Shown here piece after piece: positions 1 to 8,981 of a stretch of 64,000 bases of DNA (its first letter is position 1; every line of letters starts with the position of its first letter). The stretch comes from Mucilaginibacter_A sp050954285 (GTDB lineage Bacteria; Bacteroidota; Bacteroidia; Sphingobacteriales; Sphingobacteriaceae). The DNA lies in contig JBPBPL010000021.1 of NCBI GenBank assembly GCA_050954285.1, forward strand, positions 1 through 64,000, in the 5' to 3' direction. Below the pieces are notes generated by a model. That model was not told the origin of the DNA. It did not search any database and saw only the letters and a program-made list of their open reading frames with translations. A program made the position numbers and the translations under genes.

Positions 1-2
1 AA

Positions 3-890
3 TACGGCAAAATCCTCAGCAGCAATAAAAAAACGCTGGTGCTGGTTGATCCGCGTTTTGAAGCTTTTTTTAAACGGATTGTTGCCCGGAATGCTGGCGG
101 AAATATCAGCAAAGAAGCAAACCCAAACCAGCAGATCGTTTTTGTTTTAGGTGATTTTACCGAAGTGAAAGCCTTTGCTGCCAGCTACACCGGAAAAGTA
201 GAAAAATTACCTTTATTTAACATTGCCGGCATGATTCCGGGAAAAACCAAACCGAATGAATACGTAGTTTTTTCCGGCCATTATGATCATTTGGGGATTA
301 TTAAAGCCGTAAATGGCGATTCAATTGCTAATGGTGCTGATGACGATGCCAGCGGAACAACGGCTGTAATCGAACTGGCCAAATACTACAAAAAGTTGAA
401 CAATAATGCCCGCACTTTAATTTTTGTAGCGTTTACGGCAGAAGAAATCGGCGAATTTGGTTCGGCTTATTTTGCTACCCAAATTGACCCGGTAAAAACA
501 GTATCCATGTTTAACATTGAAATGATTGGCAAGCAATCTAAATTCGGCACCAATTCTGCTTTTATTACCGGTTTTGAACGGTCTGATTTTGGCTCGATCT
601 TACAAAAAAACCTGGAAGGCACAGCTTTTAAATTTTACCCTGATCCATATCCCGAACAAAATTTATTTTACAGAAGTGATAATGCTTCGCTGGCCAGAGT
701 TGGTGTGCCGGCGCATACCATTTCTACCGATCAGATTGATTCTGACAAATTGTATCACAGCGTGAAAGATGAGTTTAGTTCGTTGGACGTGAATAATATT
801 ACAGCAACTATTCGTGCCATTGCCTTGAGTTCGAGAAGTATTGTGAATGGAAAAGATACGCCAAAACGGATACCAAAGCTGGAAGAGTAA
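3..890 (+). CDS. M28 family zinc metallopeptidase, 5' end outside the window
   Basis: The frame is open from base 3 with no stop, so the protein begins before the window; the GTG at 39 is not a credible start. It is a co-catalytic zinc aminopeptidase-type domain that should cleave N-terminal residues of peptides. Visible metal-site motifs are HYDHLG (about 279-296), NGADDDASGT (about 330-360), the catalytic pair in FTAEEIGEFGS (about 430-470), the Asp/Glu region MFNIEMIG, and a late His in PAHTISTD. M28 enzymes in this phylum are usually exported, but the signal peptide would lie in the missing part. A motif copy (GGTAAAAACAGTATCC, 491-506) lies inside the gene. The family is clear; the substrate is unknown. 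Confidence 0.9.
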   Translation, partial: YGKILSSNKKTLVLVDPRFEAFFKRIVARNAGGNISKEANPNQQIVFVLGDFTEVKAFAASYTGKVEKLPLFNIAGMIPGKTKPNEYVVFSGHYDHLGIIKAVNGDSIANGADDDASGTTAVIELAKYYKKLNNNARTLIFVAFTAEEIGEFGSAYFATQIDPVKTVSMFNIEMIGKQSKFGTNSAFITGFERSDFGSILQKNLEGTAFKFYPDPYPEQNLFYRSDNASLARVGVPAHTISTDQIDSDKLYHSVKDEFSSLDVNNITATIRAIALSSRSIVNGKDTPKRIPKLEE

Positions 891-963
891 ACAGTATAAC
901 TTTTATTTAACAAACATTATTCTATAATCTAAGTAATATATTAACTCAAAACATTTAGCCCTT

Positions 964-1269
964 ATGACCTCAATTCAAAACATACAGCCACTAAGCGCTG
1001 AAGAACTTTTTGATACTTTAAAAAAAGAATTTCCTGATTACATAAATGGAAAATTAGATTCGACTTTAACCATTGAATTTGCCCACGTTTATGATATCAT
1101 CAATGTTTCGTTTCCGGAAGTTATTGCTGGAACAGTTTTAACTATTACTGTTTCTGATGATAACCTTGTAGTTACCAATAATGAAACGACCTCTGAAGAA
1201 AGATTAGAATACAATACAGAATTATTAGAAAGTAATTTGGTTGATTTTCTGAAAATGAAAGCAGAATAA
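964..1269 (+). CDS. Hypothetical protein, 101 aa
   Basis: I do not recognise this family. It is a small acidic, soluble-looking protein with no signal peptide, no membrane segment and no cysteines. Predicted character is a short N-terminal helix (SAEELFDTLKKEF), then alternating strands rich in Thr, Val and Ile, then an acidic C-terminal helix. The ATG at 964 follows an AT-rich 70-bp gap after the peptidase gene, so it may be co-transcribed or have its own promoter. A strong hairpin 20 bp downstream closes the unit. It is supported as a real gene by position, lack of competing frames and the terminator; the function is unknown. Confidence 0.65.
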   Translation: MTSIQNIQPLSAEELFDTLKKEFPDYINGKLDSTLTIEFAHVYDIINVSFPEVIAGTVLTITVSDDNLVVTNNETTSEERLEYNTELLESNLVDFLKMKAE

Positions 1270-1288
1270 TTCTTCTGATTAAAACTAT

Positions 1289-1327
1289 CTGAAATGGATT
1301 TAAACCTATACGTTTAAATCCATTTCA
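1289..1327. terminator. Bidirectional terminator hairpin
   Basis: A perfect 17-bp stem (1289-1305 with 1312-1327/8) and a 6-nt loop sit between two convergent genes, the 101-aa protein and the GNAT protein. The right arm is part of an 18-bp string (1315-1332) that recurs exactly at 28172-28189. The T-run is short on both sides, so strength is uncertain. Confidence 0.7.
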
Positions 1328-1329
1328 GT

Positions 1330-1824
1330 TTATAATTCCTTCTGCATTACAAAATCGGTCAGCAAGTATTTATCCAGTGGCCGGTCTACTTCTTTTATCA
1401 CCATAAAATTCATCTTTTCATAAAAGTTTTTAGCCGGGTTTTTTCGGTGCACATAAAGTTGTAAAACGTGTTTCCCCATTTGGCTCGCTTCGTTTTCAAC
1501 GGTTGCGATCAGTAGTTTTCCATATCCTTTACCTTGTGTTTCGGGCAGACAGTAGATTTTTTCTAACACGGCCAGTTCAGCATTTTCCTGATCTGTAGAA
1601 AGTGCAGCAAAAGCTACTGGAGTATCATTTTCTAATAGTATATAAAAAATTTGTTGGCCGGTTTCAATCTGTTCTTCCAATTTATTTTCTGCATAAAATA
1701 AATCCAGCATAAACCTAATTTGCTCTTTTTCTAAAATAGTATTATAAGTTGGCCACCAAATTTGTTCTGCCAGCAGTTTTATTGTTTGTGCATCTACTGT
1801 TTTAGCCTGTTTGATGTTAATCAT
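1330..1824 (-). CDS. GNAT family N-acetyltransferase
   Basis: This is a 164-aa single-domain acetyltransferase that should transfer an acetyl group from acetyl-CoA to an amine. The acetyl-CoA pyrophosphate-binding motif A is seen as ETQGKGYGKLL (about residues 95-105), preceded by the strand LEKIYCLP and followed by LQLYVHRKNPAKNFYEKMNF, the typical motif B. Length matches the family. It is a single gene convergent with the 101-aa gene. A TAAATTTG box lies five bases upstream of the ATG, so the message may be leaderless. A motif copy at 1387-1399 is read as IKEV near the C-terminus. The acceptor cannot be inferred. Confidence 0.88.
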   Translation of the reverse strand: MINIKQAKTVDAQTIKLLAEQIWWPTYNTILEKEQIRFMLDLFYAENKLEEQIETGQQIFYILLENDTPVAFAALSTDQENAELAVLEKIYCLPETQGKGYGKLLIATVENEASQMGKHVLQLYVHRKNPAKNFYEKMNFMVIKEVDRPLDKYLLTDFVMQKEL

Positions 1825-1828
1825 GCCG

Positions 1829-1836
1829 CAAATTTA
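1829..1836 (-). promoter_or_regulatory. Candidate Bacteroidota -7 box for the GNAT gene
   Basis: On the minus strand the bases read TAAATTTG, matching the TAnnTTTG consensus of the Bacteroidota major sigma factor. The box is five bases from the ATG at 1824, which would give a leaderless or nearly leaderless transcript. I see no clear TTG -33 element. Confidence 0.4.
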
Positions 1837-2142
1837 GGTAGAAAGTGCTAAATTGATTAGATGGCAATATCAAAATTACTTGCAAAAACAAGGATGCTTC
1901 TTTTACCCTATAATTTTTATAATGATTAATTTACATGAAAAAAGAATATTTCAGCCTATAAAAGAAGTTTTATAAAAAAATATCACACGATTTTAAGTTT
2001 GTAATTAATTATAAGATTTAATTTATAAATTTTATAATTAATTGGTTACAATTTTTAAATAAAGCATTAATGTTTTTAATATCTCGAAAAAAAATATCAT
2101 ATATTGTAGATTATTATAGTGTTCGACCAAAAATCTACTTTT
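1837..2142. other. Gene-free AT-rich region between GNAT and TonB receptor genes
   Basis: About 300 bp with no convincing gene. It holds two copies of the window-wide motif, GATGCTTCTTTTACC (1893-1907) and an opposite-facing TATAAAAGAAG (1957-1967), followed by very AT-rich sequence (1970-2060) expected to contain the receptor promoter. No clear TAnnTTTG box could be fixed. Confidence 0.6.
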
Positions 2143-5022
2143 ATGAAAAAAAATCTACATTTATTTTTAACAATCGGGTTTTTTCTGACCGTTACTTCGG
2201 CCTTTTCACAAAAATTATCCGGAATTGTAACAAGTGGTGGCAAACCAGAAATTGGAACAAGCGTAATGGCTTCACCTGGAGCAACGGGAACTTCTACAGA
2301 TGTAAATGGCCGGTATCAGCTATCGTTGAAGCCGGGTAGTTATCAGGTTACATTTTTTGCAATTGGTTTTGAAAAGAAAACAATTGCCATACAGCTTGCT
2401 GCTGGTGAAAACAAAACATTGGATGTGCCACTGGCTCCATCCTCCGAATCACTAAAAGAAGTGGTTATTTTAGGTGGACGTGGGGCGGGGCGGTCCAGGG
2501 TAGAATCACCGGTTCCGGTGGATGTAATCGGAATTAATCAAGCCAGCGAAACTACAGCAAAACCCGATTTAATGAGTCAGCTGAACCAAGCTGTTCCTTC
2601 CTTCAATTATAACAAACAAAGTGGTGGCGATGGCTCTGATGCAATTGATTTTGCCAGTTTGCGTGGCTTGGGGTTTGACCAAACACTGGTTTTGATCAAT
2701 GGTAAACGCCGCCACCTTTCTGCTTTTGTAAATGAAGTAGGCACGCGCGGCCGCGGCAACAGCGGAACAGATTTAAATGCCATACCGGAAGCAGCGATAG
2801 ACCATCTGGAAATTTTGCGCGATGGCGCCTCAGCTCAATATGGCTCTGATGCAATTGCAGGGGTAATTAACATTGTATTGAAAAAGGATATTAATCACCT
2901 CAATATCAATACTGGTTTTAGTGGTTACAACGATGCTAAATACAATACGCTAAACAACGCTGATCCATCCGCATACTATACCGGTAAAAAATTTGACGGG
3001 CAGACTTTTAATTTCGGTGCTGATTACGGCTTATCAATTGGAAAAAATGGCGGCTTTATCAACATTGGAGGCAACTATACCAATTCGGGCAAAACCTTCC
3101 GTGCCATTCAGGATACCAACTGGCGGGCAAACCCTAATGCGCTGGCCGTAAGTCGTGAAAGACGTGCTTTTGGTGATGGTTCTGTAGAATCTTTAGGCGG
3201 AATGTTCAATATGGAAATTCCGCTAAAAGGAACCAAAACCACCTTTTATTCTTTCGGCGGATATAATTACAAGCATTCCAATGTATATGCGTATACCCGA
3301 AGCTGGAATTTTCCTGGCCGTGCCAATCCAACTAAATTCCCGACGGATGCTGCAGGAAATCTAATTTTTGTACCCGGAATTATGCGTGTTCTGAGCTATG
3401 CCGATGGTTCTATTGGCCCTAATAATGTGTATTACAATCCGCAGGAGGATGTATATATGAAAGATGCTTCGGCAGCAGTAGGATTTAAAGGTACAACACC
3501 TGGAGATTGGGAGTGGGATATCAGCAATAATATCGGCCGCAACGATTTCCATTACTTTGGTAATCAAACCTTCAATGCTTCTCTGCCTTACGTAGCCGGA
3601 CAGCAAATACAAACCCGTTTTGATGATGGTGGATTTAACTTTCTACAAAATACCGCTAATGCAGATATTACCAAGCATTTCAGTACGGTTGCACAAGGAT
3701 TACAGCTTTCTTTCGGTACCGAATTTAGGTACGAACGTTATCAGCTTTATGCCGGCGAACCTAACTCCTACATTTATGGCGGTGCAACTTTGCCGGGTGG
3801 CATCCAGAAGGCATCCGGCTCAGAAGGTTATCCTGGTTACCAGCCCAGCGATGAAGTAACAGCTCATCGCACCAATGAAGCACTTTATGCTGAAGCATCA
3901 CTGGATGTAACCCAAAAATGGCTGATAGATGGTGCAGCACGTGTGGAGCATTACTCAGATTTTGGCGGTGTAAGTACTTTTAAATTTGCAACCCGCTATA
4001 AACTAACTGGTAATTTTAATGTGAGAGGTTCCATCAGTACGGGTTTCCGGGCACCAACCTTGCAGCAAATCAACTTCAGCAATACCAATACTACTGTGGT
4101 GGGCGGCACGCTAGAATATACCAAGCTTGTTCCTAATTATTCATCTATCGCACAAACTGCCGGCATACCTAAACTTCGGGAAGAAACATCTAACAATTAC
4201 AGTTTAGGTTTTACCTGGAATCCGGTAAACAATTTAACGTTAACAGTTGATGGTTATAATATCAAAATTAAAAACCGAATTGTAATTTCAGGTTTGTATA
4301 ATGAGGGCGACCCAACGTTAGGTGCACCTTTAAATAATTTGCTGTTGAGCCAGGGCATTAGTGCGGCACAGTTTTTTGCAAATGCTGTTAATACTACCAA
4401 CAGAGGTATTGATGTGGTAATTGACTACCGGAAACGCTGGGGAACAAGTCACTTTTCTGCCCTTTTAGCGGGAAATATTCAGGATTTAACTATTGATAAA
4501 GTTAATATTCCATCTACTTTTAAAGGTTCTGCATCTGATAGTGCTACTTTCTTTTCTGTTAGAGAGGAGTACTTTTTGAAAGCAAGTGCACCAAGAGCAA
4601 AATTTACCTTGAACCTTGAATATGGTTTAAAAAAATTATCCATCGGCACACACCTCACCTATTTTGGTACGGTAAAAGAACTTGGTTTTGGCGAGGCCAG
4701 TGCACCAGCAAACGCGCCTGATCCTTTTTTCCCTTACGTAGCGTTGGATAATGGCAGCGGTGTGGTGCCAGAAATTTTCACTTTTAAACCTAAAGTAACT
4801 ACGGATGTTTATTTATCTTATAAAATCAACAAAACAGTAGCTTGGACAGCCGGTGTAGATAACCTTTTTAACGTGCACCCAGATATTGCTGTAGTACCTG
4901 GTTCAGTAAATCCTTACGGTAGCAGCTCTTTTGGCGATAGCGAATCTGGCGGACCATTCGAAGCGGTACAAATGGGCTTTAACGGCCGAAGAATTTTTAG
5001 CAAACTGGTATTCAGATTTTAA
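2143..5022 (+). CDS. TonB-dependent outer-membrane receptor
   Basis: This is an outer-membrane transporter driven by TonB. I place the start at the ATG at 2143 rather than 2119, because it begins a clean signal peptide (MKKNLHLFLTIGFFL, cleaved after SAFSQ). Domains in order (959 aa): carboxypeptidase-regulatory-like beta-sandwich about 24-105 (SGIV, DVNGRYQL, GSYQVTF), plug about 115-235 (LINGKRRHLSAF, EILRDGASAQYGSDAIAGVINI), then a 22-strand-type barrel ending in the aromatic FSKLVFRF. No susD-like gene follows, so it is an orphan receptor and the ligand is unknown. It contains no copy of the window-wide motif over nearly 3 kb. Confidence 0.92.
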   Translation: MKKNLHLFLTIGFFLTVTSAFSQKLSGIVTSGGKPEIGTSVMASPGATGTSTDVNGRYQLSLKPGSYQVTFFAIGFEKKTIAIQLAAGENKTLDVPLAPSSESLKEVVILGGRGAGRSRVESPVPVDVIGINQASETTAKPDLMSQLNQAVPSFNYNKQSGGDGSDAIDFASLRGLGFDQTLVLINGKRRHLSAFVNEVGTRGRGNSGTDLNAIPEAAIDHLEILRDGASAQYGSDAIAGVINIVLKKDINHLNINTGFSGYNDAKYNTLNNADPSAYYTGKKFDGQTFNFGADYGLSIGKNGGFINIGGNYTNSGKTFRAIQDTNWRANPNALAVSRERRAFGDGSVESLGGMFNMEIPLKGTKTTFYSFGGYNYKHSNVYAYTRSWNFPGRANPTKFPTDAAGNLIFVPGIMRVLSYADGSIGPNNVYYNPQEDVYMKDASAAVGFKGTTPGDWEWDISNNIGRNDFHYFGNQTFNASLPYVAGQQIQTRFDDGGFNFLQNTANADITKHFSTVAQGLQLSFGTEFRYERYQLYAGEPNSYIYGGATLPGGIQKASGSEGYPGYQPSDEVTAHRTNEALYAEASLDVTQKWLIDGAARVEHYSDFGGVSTFKFATRYKLTGNFNVRGSISTGFRAPTLQQINFSNTNTTVVGGTLEYTKLVPNYSSIAQTAGIPKLREETSNNYSLGFTWNPVNNLTLTVDGYNIKIKNRIVISGLYNEGDPTLGAPLNNLLLSQGISAAQFFANAVNTTNRGIDVVIDYRKRWGTSHFSALLAGNIQDLTIDKVNIPSTFKGSASDSATFFSVREEYFLKASAPRAKFTLNLEYGLKKLSIGTHLTYFGTVKELGFGEASAPANAPDPFFPYVALDNGSGVVPEIFTFKPKVTTDVYLSYKINKTVAWTAGVDNLFNVHPDIAVVPGSVNPYGSSSFGDSESGGPFEAVQMGFNGRRIFSKLVFRF

Positions 5023-5031
5023 TAACCCTTA

Positions 5032-5067
5032 AACTGGAAAGCTACACGGCAAAGTAGCTTTCCAGTT
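5032..5067. terminator. Bidirectional terminator between receptor and ABC genes
   Basis: A perfect 14-bp stem (5032-5045 with 5054-5067) and an 8-nt loop overlap the last codons of the minus-strand ATPase gene. It lies just past the stop of the plus-strand receptor, so it can serve both convergent units. Confidence 0.6.
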
Positions 5068-5737
5068 CTTCTAAAGTATTAGAATTGGTTTCGATATCTT
5101 TGATAATTACACCTTTTTCCATTAGTAAAATACGCTGACAAACATCGGTTACATGGTTTAAATCATGACTGGAAACAATAGTGGTCATACTGTTTTTATG
5201 ACCTAAATTTTTGAGCAGGTTTTTCAGGCGGATTTGTGTAGTTGGATCAATGTTGGCAAAAGGTTCATCCAGCATCAAAATTTCGGGATTTTGGAGGAGA
5301 CAAGCTGCAACACCAACTTTACATTGATTTCCTTTGGACAGATCGCGGATATATTTTCCTTTTTGCAGAATTTCTCCATTAAAAAAATCTGTTAAACCAA
5401 CCAGTTTTTCATCTACATAAACTTTATTCTGATCGTGTAAACTTCCCACAAAATAAAAATATTCTTCGGGCGTGAGATAATCAATTAAAAATCCTTCGTC
5501 CAGGTACGAAGCGGTATAATCTTTCCATTGCTCATCTTGCATCACATTCTTTCCGTTAGATAAAACCTCACCGCTTTCCGGCCGGATCAAATCTAAAATC
5601 ATCCGGAATAAAGTAGTTTTCCCGGCACCGTTATTTCCTACCAAACCAACAGTTTCGCCTCTACGGATGTTCAAGCGGGGGATATTTACAACGGTAACGC
5701 CGGCGTAAGCTTTGGTTAAATTTTTAATTTCGATCAT
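5042..5737 (-). CDS. ABC transporter ATP-binding protein
   Basis: This is a 231-aa nucleotide-binding subunit that should power export or membrane remodelling with the permease encoded just upstream. Walker A is GNNGAGKTT (about residues 34-42), Walker B is EILMLDEPFANIDP (about 152-165) and the switch His lies in SSHDLNHV. The signature loop reads LSKGNQCKVG rather than LSGGQ, a variation seen in multidrug/antibiotic-type exporters. Only 2 bp separate it from the permease gene, so the two form an operon read on the minus strand. The substrate is not evident. Confidence 0.9.
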   Translation of the reverse strand: MIEIKNLTKAYAGVTVVNIPRLNIRRGETVGLVGNNGAGKTTLFRMILDLIRPESGEVLSNGKNVMQDEQWKDYTASYLDEGFLIDYLTPEEYFYFVGSLHDQNKVYVDEKLVGLTDFFNGEILQKGKYIRDLSKGNQCKVGVAACLLQNPEILMLDEPFANIDPTTQIRLKNLLKNLGHKNSMTTIVSSHDLNHVTDVCQRILLMEKGVIIKDIETNSNTLEELESYFAV

Positions 5738-5739
5738 AA

Positions 5740-7212
5740 TTATTTGTTTCTGAAACCTTCGGCAATGGTGTATTTTTTTCCTTCAAAATCTGCTTCCAGC
5801 TGTTTAATCCAGTAATTACGGGTCAGCACAAAGATAATCCCGATAATACCTAATAAAATCAGCGCAACATCGGCATGTCCCAGCCAAGCAATTGGCCAGT
5901 AAATTACAAATGGAACCACCAGGATAGGTAATCCCATCAGTAATTGGGTAGCACCAACACCTTCCCAATTAAAAGAAGCTCCTTTAGACAAATCGATGCG
6001 CCTGTAATTTCGGTTAGCAAAAAACAGTACAATAACCGTGTTTACACCAATATTCCACAGATACATCATAAAATGGACGAAGATGACATGCCATCCAAAA
6101 TAAACATAAGGCAGTGTAAGCAAAAAAGCCAGTGTGGAAACAGTTGTGAAAAGCAGGAATTTCGCCCTTAAAAAATCCTGAAAAGAGATTTTACTAATCA
6201 AAATGCCATCAAAATGAGAGCCTTGCCAGCTAAACATAAACTGGCCGTAATTAATGATGAAAAGGCCGGTCATAAAGGTTCCGCAAAACAGTTTGAAACC
6301 TTCGCCATACGCTTTATTGGTGTAAAAAAGTAGGCCGTAAAACAGGAAAGCACCCGTCATGATAATAGCAGAACGGCTCCGTTTATTGCGCAGAATGAGT
6401 TTGATTTCGTTGGAAGCCAGATCGCCGATTTTGCCAAAACGATTGAAGAACGGAATATCGGTACTGTTTTTATAAGCTGTTTTTTTGCTTCCGAGTTCTT
6501 CGAGATACAGGTTGTTTTTGAGGTATGTAAAATTGATGAAATACATCAGCACAGCCAAAATTATCGGCAGCAAAACAAGATAACTATGATGAAGTAATCC
6601 GCCAAAAAAAGCAAAAGACAAATTGCGTATGGAGTACAAATGCCAGGAAAAATCTGCGGTGGTAACCAGCACCAGCAAAAGCGCAAAACCGATGTAAACC
6701 CACCCGTTCAGGTTGGCTTTCCGCTTGATAAAAATGCTTAGGTAATTATTAAAACCTGTAAAAGCAATTATGGCAAGAATAAAAATCAATGCTGTAACAT
6801 GACCGGCATCTACCCAAATCACTTTAAAAATGAAAGGCAAAAACAGCAGGATCGGCCATAAATTAAAAGCAGAAAGCAAAGAAGCAAACGATAAATACTG
6901 CACAATTGCATTTTTTTTGATACGCAAATGCAGATAAGGCTGCACTTGCAAAGTTGGCAGCTCCTGCAGCTGGAAACGCCACAACAGATCGAACAAAAAG
7001 TAGTACAAAATGATTTTGCAGAAAGCGGAAATCAGGTCTTCATTCGGGAAAACCTCTTCCAAAATTTTATCCATAAAAAAAGCAAGTGCCAGCACGTTGA
7101 GCAACAGGTACAAAATCAAAATACCCATAATTACTTTTACAGCGATGCCTTTGCCTGCACCAACTGTTCGCAAAAAAGATTTGATTTCGTGTTGAAAAAA
7201 TATGCTGATCAT
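5740..7212 (-). CDS. ABC transporter permease, DUF5687-like
   Basis: A 490-aa polytopic membrane protein with roughly 12 hydrophobic segments, starting with a cytoplasmic amphipathic stretch (MISIFFQHEIKSFLR) and a first helix at about 25-50. Its length, the recurring pattern of paired helices and the adjacent ATPase match the Bacteroidota permease family I remember as DUF5687; that family name is from memory, not a search. It contains a large loop at about 235-290 (YLEELGSKKTAYKNSTD). First gene of the two-gene operon. Motif copies occur at 5970 and 6464. The role is probably export. Confidence 0.75.
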   Translation of the reverse strand: MISIFFQHEIKSFLRTVGAGKGIAVKVIMGILILYLLLNVLALAFFMDKILEEVFPNEDLISAFCKIILYYFLFDLLWRFQLQELPTLQVQPYLHLRIKKNAIVQYLSFASLLSAFNLWPILLFLPFIFKVIWVDAGHVTALIFILAIIAFTGFNNYLSIFIKRKANLNGWVYIGFALLLVLVTTADFSWHLYSIRNLSFAFFGGLLHHSYLVLLPIILAVLMYFINFTYLKNNLYLEELGSKKTAYKNSTDIPFFNRFGKIGDLASNEIKLILRNKRSRSAIIMTGAFLFYGLLFYTNKAYGEGFKLFCGTFMTGLFIINYGQFMFSWQGSHFDGILISKISFQDFLRAKFLLFTTVSTLAFLLTLPYVYFGWHVIFVHFMMYLWNIGVNTVIVLFFANRNYRRIDLSKGASFNWEGVGATQLLMGLPILVVPFVIYWPIAWLGHADVALILLGIIGIIFVLTRNYWIKQLEADFEGKKYTIAEGFRNK

Positions 7213-7296
7213 TGGTTTAATTTGTTTGTAAAGTACGATTTTTAAGTAAAAAGCTGTAAGAAATTACTTAAATACAGAATATCCTATGGGCTATTA

Positions 7297-7304
7297 TATC
7301 TTTG
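7297..7304 (+). promoter_or_regulatory. Candidate -7 box for the cyclophilin gene
   Basis: TATCTTTG fits TAnnTTTG and lies 50 bp upstream of the ATG at 7354, a normal leader length. It is in the divergent gap with the ABC permease gene. No clear -33 TTG was found at the right distance. Confidence 0.4.
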
Positions 7305-7353
7305 CTAAGCAGGAAGCCTGTTCTGTTATTACAAACATTCTATTTCTTTTACC

Positions 7354-8046
7354 ATGAAAAAATTTGTACCTGTTTTGATGTTGCTATTTTTGGTTTTGAA
7401 TGGTTTTGCCAAAGCACCAAAAAACCAATATGTGCGCATCAAAACCAGCTTTGGCGAGTGTTTGATTCGGTTATATAATGAAACGCCGAAACATCGGGAT
7501 AACTTTATCAAACTTACCAAACAGGGGTTTTACAATGGCACTTTATTTCACCGCGTAATCCAGGATTTTATGATTCAGGGTGGTGATCCGGCTTCCAAAA
7601 AAGCCAAACCCGGAGAAGCTTTAGGTGATGGCGATGTGGGCTATACTGTTGATGCCGAGTTTCGCGACAGCCTGTTCCACAAAAAAGGTGTTCTTGCTGC
7701 TGCGCGAGATGACAATCCGAAAAAAGCTTCCAGCGGCTGTCAGTTTTATTTGGTAGAAGGCAAACGTTTTACCGATGAGCAGCTGGATAAATTAGAACAA
7801 ACGCGTTTAAAAGGACGAAAAATTCCGCTGGCACAGCGCGAATGGTACAAATCTGTTGGTGGCGTGCCGCACCTCGACCAAAATTATACGGTTTACGGCG
7901 AAATTGTTTCTGGCATTGAAATGGTTGACCGGATTGCTGCCGTAAAAAAAGATGCCAAAAACCGCCCGCTGCAAAATGTACCGATGACGGTTACTTTACT
8001 CCGAAAAAAAGAATGTAAACGCCTGGATAAAATTTTGAACGAATAG
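7354..8046 (+). CDS. Exported cyclophilin-type peptidylprolyl isomerase
   Basis: It should catalyse cis-trans isomerisation of prolyl bonds and help fold secreted proteins in the periplasm. A signal peptide is visible (MKKFVPVLMLLFLVLNGFAKA). The cyclophilin core follows, with the active-site block FHRVIQDFMIQGGDP (about residues 66-80), the substrate-binding SSGCQFYLV (about 128-136) and the terminal HLDQNYTVYGEIVSGIEMV. At 230 aa it is longer than a minimal cyclophilin because of an insertion around FTDEQLDKLEQTRLKGRKIPLAQREW, common in Bacteroidota forms. The gene stands alone, divergent from the ABC permease, and 65 bp before the exonuclease gene. Confidence 0.93.
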   Translation: MKKFVPVLMLLFLVLNGFAKAPKNQYVRIKTSFGECLIRLYNETPKHRDNFIKLTKQGFYNGTLFHRVIQDFMIQGGDPASKKAKPGEALGDGDVGYTVDAEFRDSLFHKKGVLAAARDDNPKKASSGCQFYLVEGKRFTDEQLDKLEQTRLKGRKIPLAQREWYKSVGGVPHLDQNYTVYGEIVSGIEMVDRIAAVKKDAKNRPLQNVPMTVTLLRKKECKRLDKILNE

Positions 8047-8110
8047 TATTTAGCCGTCAATTTTCAACTTTAAAAATTTAACTTTTTACCTTCGGCCTTT
8101 CCACTTAAAA

Positions 8111-8881
8111 ATGAAAATCATCACTTACAACGTCAACGGCATCCGATCTGCTATCAGCAAAAACTGGTTGGCCTGGCTGCAGGCTACCGATGCAGATGTG
8201 GTTTGTTTGCAGGAGATCAAGGCTTCTCCGGAGGTGATCCAGAGTGAGTTATTTTTGCTGGAACAGATGGGCTATCATCATTTCTGGTTCCCGGCGCAAA
8301 AAAAAGGCTATAGCGGCACTGCTGTTTTTACCAGGCAAAAACCCTTGCATGTAGAATATGGTTGCGGCATTCCGGATTTTGATTTTGAAGGCCGGTGTTT
8401 GCGGGTTGATTTTGAAGAAGTTTCGGTAATGAGCGTTTACTTTCCTTCGGGTTCCAGCGGAGTGGAGCGTCAGATATTTAAATTTCGTTTTCTGGATGAG
8501 TTCGGCGATTATCTGCACAAACTGCAGTGGGCTTTCCCAAAGTTAGTGGTTTGCGGAGATTACAATATCTGCCATCAGTCCATCGATATTCATAACCCGA
8601 AATCCAATGCTAACAGTTCCGGATTCTTGCCTGAAGAACGAGAATGGATGGAAAAATTATTAGAATCCGGCTTTGTGGATACCTTTCGGCACTTCAACAA
8701 AGAACCACATCACTACACTTGGTGGAGCTACCGCGCCGGCGCACGCAACAAAAATTTAGGCTGGCGCATTGATTACAACCTGGCAACACATGGATTGATT
8801 CCGCACCTCAAAAAAGCTTATATTTTACCGGAAGCCAAACATTCAGATCATTGCCCGGTGCTGCTGGAGCTGGAGTTTTAA
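8111..8881 (+). CDS. xth: Exodeoxyribonuclease III
   Basis: This is a 256-aa Mg-dependent AP endonuclease and 3'-5' exonuclease of base-excision repair. The family signatures are seen in order: TYNVNGIRSA (about 5-14), CLQEIKA with the metal-binding Glu (about 34-40), GDYNICHQSIDIHNPK with the catalytic Asp-Asn (about 149-164), GWRIDYNLAT and the terminal SDHCPVLLEL with the catalytic His. Length is standard. The start at 8111 directly begins the first strand, MKIITYNV. It may be co-transcribed with the cyclophilin gene. A CTGTTTTTA motif copy lies at 8321. Confidence 0.96.
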   Translation: MKIITYNVNGIRSAISKNWLAWLQATDADVVCLQEIKASPEVIQSELFLLEQMGYHHFWFPAQKKGYSGTAVFTRQKPLHVEYGCGIPDFDFEGRCLRVDFEEVSVMSVYFPSGSSGVERQIFKFRFLDEFGDYLHKLQWAFPKLVVCGDYNICHQSIDIHNPKSNANSSGFLPEEREWMEKLLESGFVDTFRHFNKEPHHYTWWSYRAGARNKNLGWRIDYNLATHGLIPHLKKAYILPEAKHSDHCPVLLELEF

Positions 8882-8981
8882 GTTTTTGTAATTTCTTCCA
8901 GTCGAAATTTTAGTTAAATAATAAGTATTTTTAATACATCAAAAAGATTCCTGCTATTGTTAAAGTCACAAAACCAGAGTT

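Noticed and set aside
2070..2339. 89-codon frame overlapping the TonB receptor start
   Set aside because: It runs in another frame over the receptor's signal peptide and regulatory domain; composition is that of a shadow frame.
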